A DNA stretch of 64,000 nucleotides from Tissierella sp. Yu-01 (GCF_029537395.1 NZ_CP120677.1:186001-250000); one strand, 5' to 3'. Positions 44,446 to 54,096 are shown, counted from the stretch's first letter. Program-made: numbers and translations. The notes: generated by a model from the sequence alone, not told the origin.

Positions 44446-45555
44446 ATGAGTGAAATTCATTTAGCGAAATGTATCGCTAAAAAAAGACGTGAAATGAATA
44501 TTACACAAGAGGAACTTGCTTCTTACATTGGTGTTTCTAAAGCGGCAGTATCCAAATGGGAATCGGAAAACAGCCTTCCAGATATCACATTATTACCTCG
44601 ACTTGCATCTTATTTTAATATTAGTATTGATAAATTGATAGGCTATGAACCACAAATGACCAAGGAAGAAATCCGAAGACAGTATCTGTACTTTAAGGGA
44701 ATACTTGGAACGAAACCATTTTTAGATGTTCAGATGGAATTGGATGAAAAGATTAAAAAATACTATTCATGTTTCCCGTTTCTTCTTCAAATGACAGTCT
44801 TGTTGATGAATCACTATGATGCGGCTGAAATACCAGAAGATGTATTAATGTGGGCGCTCACATTGGCAAGAAGGGTAAAAAATGAAAGTGAAGATATTAA
44901 TGATGTAAAATCAGCTGTTAATTTAGAAGTAATTTTGGATATGATGTTGGGAAAACCAAATGATGCATTAGAACTTTTGGACGAATCAGTTAGACCATTA
45001 TCTCAGGAAACAGAAAGCCTGGCTCAAGTTTATCAGATGTTGGGAGAAAGGGAAAAGGCAATGCGGGTCTATCAGATCAGTATCTATCAGCACCTCCTTA
45101 TATTAGTCGCTGAGGCAGCTCAGTATAGTATGCTTTATGAAGATAATAAAGAAAAATCGACGGAGATTCTTAATAGATCTCTTCAAATCGCAGATATTTT
45201 TCAAGTGGCAAAACTGCAACCCAATGCTGTTGTACCAGTGTATTATTCTGCAGCTCTTTTATACTGCATGCATGGTGAAATGGATAAGTCTCTTGAAATG
45301 CTGGAACAGTATACAAAAATCTGTCTAGAGGATTTTTTTCCATTCAGTCTACATGGAGATTCTTATTTCGATTTGATTGATGACTGGTTTATGGAATTTG
45401 ATATAGGAAATGGGGCACCACAGAACGAAAAGTTCATTCGCAAGTCTATGCTGTCTGCTGTGAAAGACAATCCTGCCTTTTATATTCTTAGAGAGGACGC
45501 GCGTTACAAGAGTATTATTCAGAAACTAGAAGCGTTGGTGAAAGGGAGTAAATGA
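44446..45555 (+). CDS. XRE-family regulator with TPR-like sensor domain
   Basis: A 369-residue protein. The HTH_3 domain occupies residues ~6-62 (MNITQEELASYIGVSKAAVS, KWESENSLPDITLLPRLASY). The remaining ~300 residues are helical and TPR-like (QVYQMLGEREKAMRVYQISI; MHGEMDKSLEMLEQYTK), the layout of peptide- or ligand-sensing regulators. A strong AAAGGAGG site precedes ATG. One base separates it from a CPBP protease gene, a common regulator-protease pairing. Base composition is richer in G+C than the core, suggesting transfer. Confidence 0.88.
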   Translation: MSEIHLAKCIAKKRREMNITQEELASYIGVSKAAVSKWESENSLPDITLLPRLASYFNISIDKLIGYEPQMTKEEIRRQYLYFKGILGTKPFLDVQMELDEKIKKYYSCFPFLLQMTVLLMNHYDAAEIPEDVLMWALTLARRVKNESEDINDVKSAVNLEVILDMMLGKPNDALELLDESVRPLSQETESLAQVYQMLGEREKAMRVYQISIYQHLLILVAEAAQYSMLYEDNKEKSTEILNRSLQIADIFQVAKLQPNAVVPVYYSAALLYCMHGEMDKSLEMLEQYTKICLEDFFPFSLHGDSYFDLIDDWFMEFDIGNGAPQNEKFIRKSMLSAVKDNPAFYILREDARYKSIIQKLEALVKGSK

Positions 45556-45556
45556 A

Positions 45557-46321
45557 ATGAAACAGATATATAAAAGTGCTTTTAAATTTGTATTGATTGT
45601 ATTGCCTTTTGCATTGGTAGCAGGTATCTCCTTAGCAAACTATGAAATTGGAACAGGAGTGATTACCGAAGAAATATTATCTCAGGTTTCTAAAACAATG
45701 ATTATTTCAAGTATTACTATCCAAACAGTTCTCTATGCGGCAATCTGTGGCTTTATTGGTTATCTGTTAGCGGATAAAATTGGTCTGCTTCGCAGTTTCG
45801 CATGGTCAGGGAGCTATTTTAAAAAAGCACTAGCAGGTGGAGCCATTTGTGGTATTTTGTTCTTTGTACTGGATTATCTGATATTTGCAAAGTTGTTGGT
45901 GCCAGTAGCGGAATATTATGAAACATATACATTTTAGATTTATTATCTGCTAGCGAAAGTTCTATATGGAGGAATGGTAGAAGAATTGATGATGAGATGG
46001 TTTCTAATGTCTCTTCTAATAATGATTTTATGGAAGATATTTGATAGAAAGGCAGATAAGGAATCCATTCCTGCATGGATTATGGTGGTAAGTAATATTG
46101 TTATTGCAGTATTATTTGCATTAGGACACCTTCCAGCAACAATTGTGATGTTTGGTCATCTGAGTTTTCTGATTGTTACTCGGTGCATACTGTTAAATGG
46201 CAGCTTTGGATTGGTATTTGGAAGGCTCTACCGTAAATATGGCATTCAGTATGCCATGGTTGCACATGCTGTAACGCATATCGTATGTGATGTTCTGTTT
46301 TTTATTTTCTGCAGGTTGTAA
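45557..46321 (+). pseudogene. CPBP family intramembrane protease, single in-frame stop
   Basis: A membrane protein of ~254 codons broken only by TAG at 45935-45937. The frame is the same on both sides. The first part has two or three membrane helices; after the stop come the CPBP motifs GGMVEELMMRWF (Glu-Glu), VLFALGHLPAT (His) and VAHAVTHIVCD (His). These are needed for activity, so truncation would abolish it unless the stop is read through. It is coupled to the XRE gene upstream. A recent lesion or a sequencing error are both possible. Confidence 0.85.
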
Positions 46322-46741
46322 TTTTAAAAAGATGCAGAATTAAAGATTTAGCTTAAACTAATAGAGCTGTTTGAAAATAGCATAAGAAATTCTGTAAATC
46401 ATAAATGTATTTGTGCAAATGGCAACGGGAAAACTAATAAGTAATAAAAATGATACGACCATGTGACAGGGCTAGGTAAAAAAATCCTTCAGAATTTGTG
46501 TTTTGCCATTATAATTGAACAGTATAACAAAATAGAACAGAAGTCTTTCTATATCTGACTTGTACCATTATTTTTGAGTCAGCTGTAAATTTGGCTTGAA
46601 ATTAGTTTTATAGAGTGAATCTCTAAATTCATTCCAAGCATATGAAAAGTTACATATTATGGATTATAATAACTAGGGGGTTATGAAGTTAATTGTATTA
46701 GTATGATATGCAGAAAAATAAGGATTTGGTGAGGTGTCAAC
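46322..46741. other. 420-base gene-free stretch
   Basis: No coding region, RNA or repeat that I can name. The last ~60 bases include GGTGAGGTG, the ribosome binding site of the next gene. Confidence 0.5.
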
Positions 46742-47470
46742 ATGAAAGTTTTCTATAAGAAGAGTGAAATATGGTTTGCTATAGTTTGGATAATCATATA
46801 TGTAGTAGGAAGCAGTATAGCTGATAATATATCTTCCATCATCGGAGTGGAAAAATCAGTTACACTTTTTTGGAATATTGTGCTTACTGTGATTCTGTAC
46901 TCCTTTGTAAAGAAAAATGAATTGCAGAATTATTATGGATTGTGTGGAATCAAATATTCAGCAAAAAAATATCTGTATTATATTCCTCTGATAATACTTG
47001 CATCGGTGAATCTTTGGTCTGGTGTAAAGGTAAATTATTCTTTAATTGAAACTGTATGCTATATTGGAAGTATGCTTTTGGTTGGATTTCTTGAAGAAGT
47101 AATCTTCAGAGGATTTCTTTTTAAGGCTATGAGCAAAAATAATGTACGCACTGCAATTATTGTATCCAGTATTACGTTTGGAATAGGACATATAGTGAAT
47201 TTGTTCAACGGGAGCGGAACAGACATTCTTTCGAATTTCGGTCAGGTATGTTATGCAATAGCAATTGGGTACCTATTTGTCACACTGTTCCATCGCGGGA
47301 AATCACTTTGGCCATGTATCATAACACATAGTATTCTTAACGCACTCAGTGTTTTTGCAAACGAAACCGGTTCTAAGCAATACCAGATTTTTGTAGCCAT
47401 GATATTATGCGCAATTTCCATTGGATATTCACTGATATTGATGAAGACAATACCAGCCAGTGAAGAATGA
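46742..47470 (+). CDS. CPBP family intramembrane metalloprotease
   Basis: A 242-residue protein with about seven hydrophobic segments. CPBP motifs are LVGFLEEVIFRGFLF (Glu-Glu-x-x-x-Arg, residues ~116-130), FGIGHIVNLF (His, ~143-152) and ITHSILNAL (His, ~196-204). The family includes CAAX-type proteases and bacteriocin-immunity or processing proteins; without a nearby peptide gene the role is open. It is intact, unlike the related gene 420 bp upstream. Confidence 0.9.
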   Translation: MKVFYKKSEIWFAIVWIIIYVVGSSIADNISSIIGVEKSVTLFWNIVLTVILYSFVKKNELQNYYGLCGIKYSAKKYLYYIPLIILASVNLWSGVKVNYSLIETVCYIGSMLLVGFLEEVIFRGFLFKAMSKNNVRTAIIVSSITFGIGHIVNLFNGSGTDILSNFGQVCYAIAIGYLFVTLFHRGKSLWPCIITHSILNALSVFANETGSKQYQIFVAMILCAISIGYSLILMKTIPASEE

Positions 47471-47809
47471 CAAATTCCATTTTGTCGATATGTCCCAAGA
47501 ACAGACGAGGAGATTTAGACATCAATACTGTTTCCTAGTCCCATATTGAGAGTATAATTCTGATGACATTATATAAAAGGCCTAATTGTAGAATGAAAAT
47601 GGGAAAAGCAAGGTTGGAGATATGAAGTAATATGCTTGCTGAGTTAATATAGTGAGCGTTTGTATGATGTATGTAAGTAAATTTATGTTCATTAATCATG
47701 TTCTGTCATCCTAAGGAGCTTGCGACGAAGAATCTTTATTGTATCTTTTGTCAGGTAGTAGGATTGATAACGTTAACTAGAACAGCTTGTTTAAAGGAGG
47801 GGGATTAAA
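47471..47809. other. 339-base gap with two repeat motifs
   Basis: Contains the second copy of the 22-base repeat (47546-47567) and, at 47706-47735, a sequence TCATCCTAAGGAGCTTGCGA...GAATCT that has the same outline as the 26-base repeats at 1945 and 4946. No gene. Confidence 0.6.
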
Positions 47810-48340
47810 TTGATTCACATTAAAGTTAGAAGACCAACTGTAGATGATAGAGGGGAACTATTTGAGTTCTTCAAAACTGTAGTTGAAGATACCTTTATTA
47901 AGGAAGGTATAGAAGGTTTGGTAGGTGATTTAAAGGAAGAAATTGAATTTAAGAAGCAGTATTTAGAAAATGATCTATATAGCAATGGAAAACTTAGATA
48001 TTTCCTAGCAGCAGAAGATAGAGGCTGTATAGTTGGTACAATAGAGTATGGGCCTGCAAGTGACTTAATATGTACTTGTACAAATGGAGAATATGAAAAT
48101 CTTTATGAACTAGGTACAGTTTTTGTAGGACCAGATTACCAAGGACAGGGAATAGGTAATTTATTATTGAACTCTATGACTCAAGTATTAAGAGATAAAG
48201 GAATTAATCAGTTTTGTCTAGATAGTGGATATTCCAATGCACAGAAAATATGGAGAAAAAAATTTGGGGAACCTGACTATTTTATTAAAGATTATTGGGG
48301 AGAGGATCGACATCATCTAATCTGGAAAATTAATCTTTAA
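47810..48340 (+). CDS. GNAT family N-acetyltransferase
   Basis: A 176-residue acetyltransferase of the Gcn5 fold. The acetyl-CoA loop is YELGTVFVGPDYQGQGIGNLLLNS (motif A, Q/R-x-x-G-x-G/A), followed by FCLDSGYSNAQKIWRKKFGEP, the motif B helix. The start is TTG after GGAGGGGG. Substrate unknown. It stands alone between repeats and a truncated membrane gene. Confidence 0.9.
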   Translation: MIHIKVRRPTVDDRGELFEFFKTVVEDTFIKEGIEGLVGDLKEEIEFKKQYLENDLYSNGKLRYFLAAEDRGCIVGTIEYGPASDLICTCTNGEYENLYELGTVFVGPDYQGQGIGNLLLNSMTQVLRDKGINQFCLDSGYSNAQKIWRKKFGEPDYFIKDYWGEDRHHLIWKINL

Positions 48341-48371
48341 ATACATCATGTATAGATGATGATACTCTCAT

Positions 48372-48650
48372 ATGATGAATACATTGAAGAAGCCAGAGGA
48401 ACTACCAGATGTTGCACATTACATTACAGTAACTTTTGATGAATTTGGGTTCAGCAATATACCAATGGTGAATAAAATTATAGGCCTTTTTCCAGACCAA
48501 CTTTTGCAGATTAGTGAGGTACTTGGATATTTTAGTCTATATGATATTTTTGGAAAAGTGGTTGGCTCAGTTCCTGTTTTGTTGGTGATGTATGCGATAT
48601 TTTCTATTGTTATACAACCGGTGATTTATGGAATATATAAGAAAAAATGA
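48372..48650 (+). pseudogene. C-terminal remnant of a membrane protein, possibly an ABC-2 permease
   Basis: A 92-residue frame without ribosome binding site. It has an amphipathic N-terminal half and one strong membrane helix near the end (VPVLLVMYAIFSIVIQPVIYGIYKKK), the style of the last helix of an ABC-2-type permease. It seems to have lost its 5' part. Family assignment is tentative. Confidence 0.4.
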
Positions 48651-48688
48651 GGAAGATTGCCCAGAAATGAGAGGAGAGAAATTTAATT

Positions 48689-49081
48689 ATGGCAGTATCA
48701 AATATAAAAGCCTTTTTTCTATGTCAGGTTCAGAAGGTATGGGAGATTGTTACAGATATTAAAAACTATACTTGGCGTATTGATTTAAGTAAAACGGAGA
48801 TTCTTAATGAAAATAAGTTTATTGAATATACGAAAGATGGTTTTCTAACTCAATTTACAATTACTGTGACAGAACCGTATAAGCGTTGGGAATTTGATAT
48901 GGAAAATAGCAATATCAGAGGACATTGGATAGGAGTTTTTACAGAAAAAGATGGCGGCACAGAAATTGACTTTACGGAAGATGTAACAGCCAAGAAGTTT
49001 ATCATGAAACCATTTATGAAAGCATTCCTAAAAAAACAACAAGAGTTATTTATATCTGATTTCAAAGAGACACTGTACTAG
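48689..49081 (+). CDS. SRPBCC family protein
   Basis: A 130-residue START/Bet v1-like (SRPBCC) domain: VSNIKAFFLCQVQKVWEIVTD in the first strand and helix, RIDLSKTEILNENKFIEYTKDG, ITVTEPYKRWEFDMEN, HWIGVFTEKDGGTEIDFTED, and the long C-terminal helix (KPFMKAFLKKQQELFISDFK). Such domains bind hydrophobic ligands. GAGGAGAG lies upstream. Role unknown. Confidence 0.85.
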   Translation: MAVSNIKAFFLCQVQKVWEIVTDIKNYTWRIDLSKTEILNENKFIEYTKDGFLTQFTITVTEPYKRWEFDMENSNIRGHWIGVFTEKDGGTEIDFTEDVTAKKFIMKPFMKAFLKKQQELFISDFKETLY

Positions 49082-49134
49082 CAAGTAATATGTTTTTTAC
49101 TGTAAGAGATTTCAAGAGTAGGGAGAGGTTAATT

Positions 49135-49539
49135 GTGGATAAAATTTGGACTGAGATGAATGACGCTGCAAAAGCTGACTTGAATGAGCGCAGAATAACT
49201 CCATATGTTACTGCAGGAGAAGTATCAGCTGCTATTCTTTCAAAATCTGGGGAAATTTACACTGGAGTATGTATAGATACCTGCTCAACGCTTGGTATCT
49301 GTGCTGGGAGAAATGCTATTTTTAACATGGTTACGAATGGTGAACAGGAAATAGATAAGGTACTTTGTGTTTTACCTGATGGATCCAATGATGCACCAGG
49401 TGGAGCTTGTCGTGAATCGGGAATTGATGGTACAACTTATGCCGAGTAAATATAAAGACATAGAAATTATATGCTTGATTATTTATCAGAACGTATAATT
49501 AGGTTGGGAGAGATAACACCAGAATGGTGGATAAAATAA
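49135..49539 (+). pseudogene. Cytidine/blasticidin-type deaminase, decayed
   Basis: From GTG 49135 (GGGAGAGG upstream) the protein reads VDKIWTEMNDAAKADLNER, YVTAGEVSAAILSKSGEIYT, GVCIDTCSTLGICAGRNAIF, and VLCVLPDGSNDAPGGACRE. The family needs CAE and PCxxC; here CAE has become CAG (catalytic Glu lost) and PCGAC has become PGGAC (one zinc Cys lost). After ACRE the frame shifts: LMPSKYKDIEI and then LDYLSERIIRLGEITPEWW appear in other frames up to 49539. It is therefore catalytically dead and frame-broken. Confidence 0.85.
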
Positions 49540-49565
49540 ATCAGAAGTTTCAGAAAGGAAGTATA

Positions 49566-50552
49566 ATGATAAATTTAACAGAATTTCATAGTTATGTAGC
49601 TGATAATCAGTCGAACATCTGTCAAATTACAGCTATTCATAATGGCAAGACAATTATTCATGATACATGGAATGGCTATAAATCTGATGATACAGTACAC
49701 ACAATGTCTGTCACGAAAAGCATTGTTTCGTTGTTGGTTGGCATTGCTGTCGAACAAGGATTGATTGGCAGCATTGATGATTATGTGCTGGATTATTTTC
49801 CTGATTACAAAATCAAACGAGGAGAAAAGACTATTCAAAAAGTCACATTGAAAAATCTTTTAACGATGACTGCACCATATAAGTATAGATCAGAGCCATG
49901 GTCAAAAATATGTGTGCAGGATGACTGGAGCATTGCAGCTTTAGATTTTTTGGGTGGAAGGCGTGGCATGACAGGAGAATTTCAATACTCTACTTTGGGG
50001 ATTCATATTCTCACGGGTATTATCGCAACGGTAAGCAAAATGACAACAGTAGATTATGCAAATCAATATCTATTTGAACTACTGACGATTGCACCAAGAA
50101 AAATATATGTTGCTCCTGATGCTGACGCACATAAGGCTTTTACAATAGAAAAGACACCAAAAGGAAACATTTGGTTTTCTGACAACAAGGGAGTTGGGGC
50201 TGCCGGATATGGACTTTGCTTGTCGGCTGAAGAAATGTCAAAGATAGGACTGCTCTGTCTGCAAAAAGGCGTATTTAATAACAAACGTATTGTTTCTGAA
50301 AAATGGATTGAAGAAAGTACAAAGGTTAGGCTGTGTTGCGACGGAAATTTTCGTGATATGAAGTATGGTTATTTGTGGTGGATTATTGATGAAAATGTGG
50401 GAAGCTATGCAGCTATCGGAAACAGCGGAAATGTTATTTATATCAATCCCAAAAAGGACTTGGTAGTAGCAGTTTCTGGTTATTTCAAACCGACAGTATT
50501 TGACCGAATTGATTTTATCAAAAAAGAAATAGAGGCAAAAATAGAGGAGTAA
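49566..50552 (+). CDS. Serine hydrolase, beta-lactamase/class C fold
   Basis: A 328-residue protein of the beta-lactamase/D-Ala-D-Ala carboxypeptidase superfamily. The nucleophile motif is MSVTKSIVSLLVGIAVEQG (SxxK, Ser and Lys), the second motif is FQYSTLGIHILTG (Tyr-Ser), and the C-terminal part has KYGYLWWIIDE and AIGNSGNVIYINP where the third motif is expected. No signal peptide is seen, so it is probably cytoplasmic and an esterase-like enzyme rather than a true beta-lactamase. ATG 49566 is chosen for its AAAGGAAG site; the frame opens at 49524 inside the deaminase relic. Confidence 0.85.
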   Translation: MINLTEFHSYVADNQSNICQITAIHNGKTIIHDTWNGYKSDDTVHTMSVTKSIVSLLVGIAVEQGLIGSIDDYVLDYFPDYKIKRGEKTIQKVTLKNLLTMTAPYKYRSEPWSKICVQDDWSIAALDFLGGRRGMTGEFQYSTLGIHILTGIIATVSKMTTVDYANQYLFELLTIAPRKIYVAPDADAHKAFTIEKTPKGNIWFSDNKGVGAAGYGLCLSAEEMSKIGLLCLQKGVFNNKRIVSEKWIEESTKVRLCCDGNFRDMKYGYLWWIIDENVGSYAAIGNSGNVIYINPKKDLVVAVSGYFKPTVFDRIDFIKKEIEAKIEE

Positions 50553-50586
50553 TAGCAACTTGCGGAAATTTTGAGGAGAAACATAA

Positions 50587-51141
50587 ATGAATCATGAGGG
50601 TACTGAAAGAATTGAAACGAAAAGGCTAATACTACGACCATTTATCGCAGAAGATGCACAATATATGTTTCATAATTGGGCTTCAGATGATGAGGTAACA
50701 AAATATTTAATGTGGCCTACTCATAAAAAACTTTCCATTAGTGAAAATGTATTAAATGCTTGGGTGAACAACTATAATAATAAATCTTATTATCAATGGG
50801 CTATTGTTATAAAAACAAAGCCAGAAGAACCAATTGGATGTATAGGTGTTAATAATGAAATAGACGATATCATAAAAATGGCACATATTGGTTATTGCAT
50901 CGGTAGAAGATGGTGGAATACAGGAATTGCTTCCGAAGCATTAAAGAGTGTAGTGGAATACTTGTTTGAGAAAGTCGGTGTGAACAGAATAGAATCAAGA
51001 CATGACCCTCGAAATCCCAATTCTGGAGCTGTTATGAGAAAATGCGGTATGCATTATGAAGGAACATTAAAGCAATCAGATTGGAACAATCAAGGTGTTT
51101 GTGATGCTTGCTATTATGCGTTACTGGCGGAGGATAGATAA
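50587..51141 (+). CDS. GNAT acetyltransferase, RimJ/RimL type
   Basis: A 184-residue protein starting RIETKRLILRPFIAEDAQYMF, the RimJ/RimL signature. Motif A is HIGYCIGRRWWNTGIASEAL and motif B SRHDPRNPNSGAVMRKCGM with YEGTLKQSDWNNQGVCD. Family members acetylate ribosomal protein N-termini or antibiotics. It is separated by 37 bp from the UvrA-like gene and may be co-transcribed with it. Confidence 0.92.
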   Translation: MNHEGTERIETKRLILRPFIAEDAQYMFHNWASDDEVTKYLMWPTHKKLSISENVLNAWVNNYNNKSYYQWAIVIKTKPEEPIGCIGVNNEIDDIIKMAHIGYCIGRRWWNTGIASEALKSVVEYLFEKVGVNRIESRHDPRNPNSGAVMRKCGMHYEGTLKQSDWNNQGVCDACYYALLAEDR

Positions 51142-51178
51142 ATTGGAGTACAAATCTAAATTATACGGAGGTGCGTTT

Positions 51179-53434
51179 ATGTCACATAAAGATCATATTA
51201 TCATACAGGGATTGTGTCAGAATAATTTAAAAAATGTTTCGCTTGAAATCCCAAAAGAAAAAATAGTTGTATTTACAGGGGTATCTGGTTCTGGAAAGTC
51301 CAGCATTGTATTTGATACCATTGCGGCTGAGAGTCAGCGACAGATGAATGAAACTTACACAGCTTACATGAGGGGCAGACTTCCGAAGTTTGAGAAACCA
51401 CGTGTGGAGAAAATAGAGAATCTTTCTGCCTCTGTTATTATTGACCAGACCAGATTAGGTGGGAATGCTCGCTCTACAGTAGGAACAATCAGTGATATGT
51501 ATTCAGCTTTGAGGTTGCTTTATAGTCGAATTGGAGAGCCATATGTGGGAACTGCATCAAACTTTTCCTTTAACAATCCTAATGGTATGTGTCCAGAGTG
51601 CTTTGGAATTGGCAAGGTCATGACACTGGATATTTTACCAATGATTGCAGAGGATAAAAGCTGGAATGAGGGGATGGTAGATTTACCCGCTTTTCATATC
51701 AGTAATTACTATTGGAAACAGTATACTGAAAGTGGTTTGTTTGATTTGGACAAAAAGTGGCGTGATTACACGGAAAAAGAGAGAAATCTTTTATTATACG
51801 GCGCAGAAGAACAAAGCGGAAAACGTAAAGTGAAACAGGTAGAAGGCGTTCATAATATGATGAGCAGACTGCTCTTAAAACGTGATGCATCTGAAATGGG
51901 TGAGGCATCCATGAGACGTCTGACCAATTATATTAACGAAACAGAATGTCCGGTATGTCATGGAAAACGACTGAACGCAGAGGCTCTTTCCTGTAAAGTG
52001 GCAGGCTATACAATCGTAGAGATGTGTGAAATGGAATTTACCAAACTTCGCGAGATTTTGCAAACTATTACAGATCCAAGAGGAATCAGCGTTGCCGAAA
52101 GTCTGATTACAACACTGACAAGAATGATTGACATTGGACTTCCATATCTGTCCTTAAATAGAGAATCAGCAACACTTTCCGGTGGTGAGGCACAACGTCT
52201 TAAGCTGGTTCGTTACATGGGAAGTGCATTGACTGGTATGACCTACATCTTTGATGAGCCAAGTACAGGGATGCATCCCAGGGATGTGCACCGTATGACA
52301 AAATTATTAAAAAGCTTAAGAGATAAGGGCAACACGGTTCTCGTCGTGGAGCATGACAAAGATGTAATTTCGATTGCGGATGAAGTCATTGATGTAGGAC
52401 CTCTCGCAGGTAAAAATGGTGGAGAAATTCTCTTTCAGGGAAGTTATGAAGGACTTTTAGATTCAGGAACACTGACGGGAAAAGCCATGCAAGAGCAGAT
52501 ACCCATAAAAAGAAATCCCAGAGTTCCAAAAGAGTTTCTATCCATTTGTAATGCCAATATACATAACTTGAAAAATGCATCAGTTGAGATTCCATTAAAT
52601 GTACTGACAGCAGTAACCGGAGTGGCAGGTTCTGGAAAAAGTTCACTGATTCGTGATGTATTTGCTAAACAGTATGCGGACAGAGTCGTGTTAGTAGATC
52701 AGTCGTCAGTAACAGCAACAGGTCGCTCAACTCCAGCCACATTCTTAGGCGTATTTGATGAAATTCGAAAGAGAATGGCAAAAGAAAATGGGGTGGGTGC
52801 TGCACTATTTTCATTTAACAGCAAAGGAGCCTGTCCTGTATGTAAAGGTCGTGGTGAAATTGTAACAGAGCTGGTTTTTATGGATCCAGTAACGACGGAG
52901 TGTGAAGCCTGTGGTGGGAAACGATACAGCGAAGAAGCACTTTCCTATAAGTATCATGGAAAGAACATTGTTGAGATTCTGGAAATGAGTGCAGAAGAAG
53001 GAGAAAAATTTTTCAGAGACTGTCCAAAGATTCACAAGGTTCTACATGCAATGGTAGAAGTTGGTTTGCCGTATCTTTCCTTGGGACAACCATTGTCGAC
53101 TTTGTCTGGTGGAGAACGGCAAAGAGTAAAGCTCGCAAAGTATTTAGACCAAAAAGGTAATATTTATGTACTAGACGAACCGACAACCGGACTTCATGCA
53201 TCGGATGTGAAGACGGTTATGGAATTGCTGGATAGTTTAGTGGAAAGAGGAAATACCGTCATTGTAATTGAACATAACATGGATGTGGTCAAACTGGCCG
53301 ATTATGTCATTGATATTGGCCCGGATGGCGGAACACTAGGAGGCGAGGTTGTATTTACTGGCACACCACAGGAAATGATACAGAATTCAGAGACGATAAC
53401 TGCAAGATATTTGAGAAAATCAATGGAGGAATAA
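51179..53434 (+). CDS. UvrA-like ABC ATPase lacking the UvrB-binding domain
   Basis: A 751-residue protein with two UvrA-type ATPase modules: Walker A GVSGSGKSS (~residue 33) and GVAGSGKSS (~480), signatures SGGEAQRLKL and SGGERQRVKL, Walker B IFDEPSTGMHP and VLDEPTTGLHA. Zinc cysteines are present in CPECFGIG, CPVCHGKR and CPVCKGRG/CEACGGKR. Canonical UvrA has ~940 residues; the UvrB-binding insert after the first Walker A is missing. That matches UvrA2/DrrC-like proteins tied to drug or intercalator tolerance rather than normal repair. ATG 51179 has an ACGGAGGTG site; the frame extends upstream only into the GNAT gene. Higher G+C suggests transfer. Confidence 0.9.
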   Translation: MSHKDHIIIQGLCQNNLKNVSLEIPKEKIVVFTGVSGSGKSSIVFDTIAAESQRQMNETYTAYMRGRLPKFEKPRVEKIENLSASVIIDQTRLGGNARSTVGTISDMYSALRLLYSRIGEPYVGTASNFSFNNPNGMCPECFGIGKVMTLDILPMIAEDKSWNEGMVDLPAFHISNYYWKQYTESGLFDLDKKWRDYTEKERNLLLYGAEEQSGKRKVKQVEGVHNMMSRLLLKRDASEMGEASMRRLTNYINETECPVCHGKRLNAEALSCKVAGYTIVEMCEMEFTKLREILQTITDPRGISVAESLITTLTRMIDIGLPYLSLNRESATLSGGEAQRLKLVRYMGSALTGMTYIFDEPSTGMHPRDVHRMTKLLKSLRDKGNTVLVVEHDKDVISIADEVIDVGPLAGKNGGEILFQGSYEGLLDSGTLTGKAMQEQIPIKRNPRVPKEFLSICNANIHNLKNASVEIPLNVLTAVTGVAGSGKSSLIRDVFAKQYADRVVLVDQSSVTATGRSTPATFLGVFDEIRKRMAKENGVGAALFSFNSKGACPVCKGRGEIVTELVFMDPVTTECEACGGKRYSEEALSYKYHGKNIVEILEMSAEEGEKFFRDCPKIHKVLHAMVEVGLPYLSLGQPLSTLSGGERQRVKLAKYLDQKGNIYVLDEPTTGLHASDVKTVMELLDSLVERGNTVIVIEHNMDVVKLADYVIDIGPDGGTLGGEVVFTGTPQEMIQNSETITARYLRKSMEE

Positions 53435-53548
53435 AATGGTGTTATTTATACATGAAAAAGTTGGCAATTATAAGGAATCAGAACAATGTGAGAAAAATTA
53501 TTGTGATTATGATTTGATAGGAATTAATTATGTTTAAGTGGATAATAT

Positions 53549-53664
53549 GTAAGCGGTCAATAAACCTATGGATTTAAAAGTCATATCGGTCATGAGATAA
53601 TATACTCTACAAAGTACTTTTAATGTTAACAAAGTAACTTCGTTAACATTAAAAGTGCAGGGAG
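53549..53664. repeat. Possible IS66 left end and large palindrome
   Basis: GTAAGCGG at 53549 resembles the terminal sequence of IS66-family elements and lies in the right place ahead of tnpA. At about 53614-53659 a strong palindrome has arms ACTTTTAATGTTAAC and GTTAACATTAAAAGT around AAAGTAACTTC. It could fold in RNA or bind a protein. Confidence 0.5.
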
Positions 53665-54018
53665 ATGATAATTATTGCAACTATGAAAGTAGCTCGTCAT
53701 GAAATATTAAAAGCAAAATGGCAAGAGGTAATTAAAAGGCATAATGAAAGTGGAATGCCAATTAAGCCTTGGTGTGAAGAAAATCATATTTCAACAACTC
53801 AATTCTACTACTGGCTAAGAGTCATTCGTCAAGAATCTTTGATTCAAGCAGGAACATTAGCTGTAACAGGACAAACTCAATTTGTTGAAGTAAAACAAAC
53901 TACAGAAACGCATATTACTAATACTAAAGGAACCTGTGCAATTCTACGGTCAAATGGAAAAGAAATTGAAATTCTAAATGGTGCTGATCCAAATACACTA
54001 GAAACTATATGGTGGTAG
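53665..54018 (+). CDS. IS66-family TnpA-like protein (element remnant)
   Basis: A 117-residue protein with the IS66 TnpA core: EILKAKWQEVIKRHNESGMP, then IKPWCEENHISTTQFYYWLR, an HTH region. The C-terminal part (TKGTCAILRSNGKEIEILNGAD) is the usual beta-rich tail. TnpB and the TnpC transposase that should follow are missing; another IS begins within 80 bp. The start could be ATG 53665 or 53683. No activity expected. Confidence 0.82.
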   Translation: MIIIATMKVARHEILKAKWQEVIKRHNESGMPIKPWCEENHISTTQFYYWLRVIRQESLIQAGTLAVTGQTQFVEVKQTTETHITNTKGTCAILRSNGKEIEILNGADPNTLETIWW

Positions 54019-54096
54019 AATATAAATAGTACAAATCAAATTGAGAAAGTTCCGTAAAAATAGTATAATAAAAATAACAGATGGAGGAACTTTATC

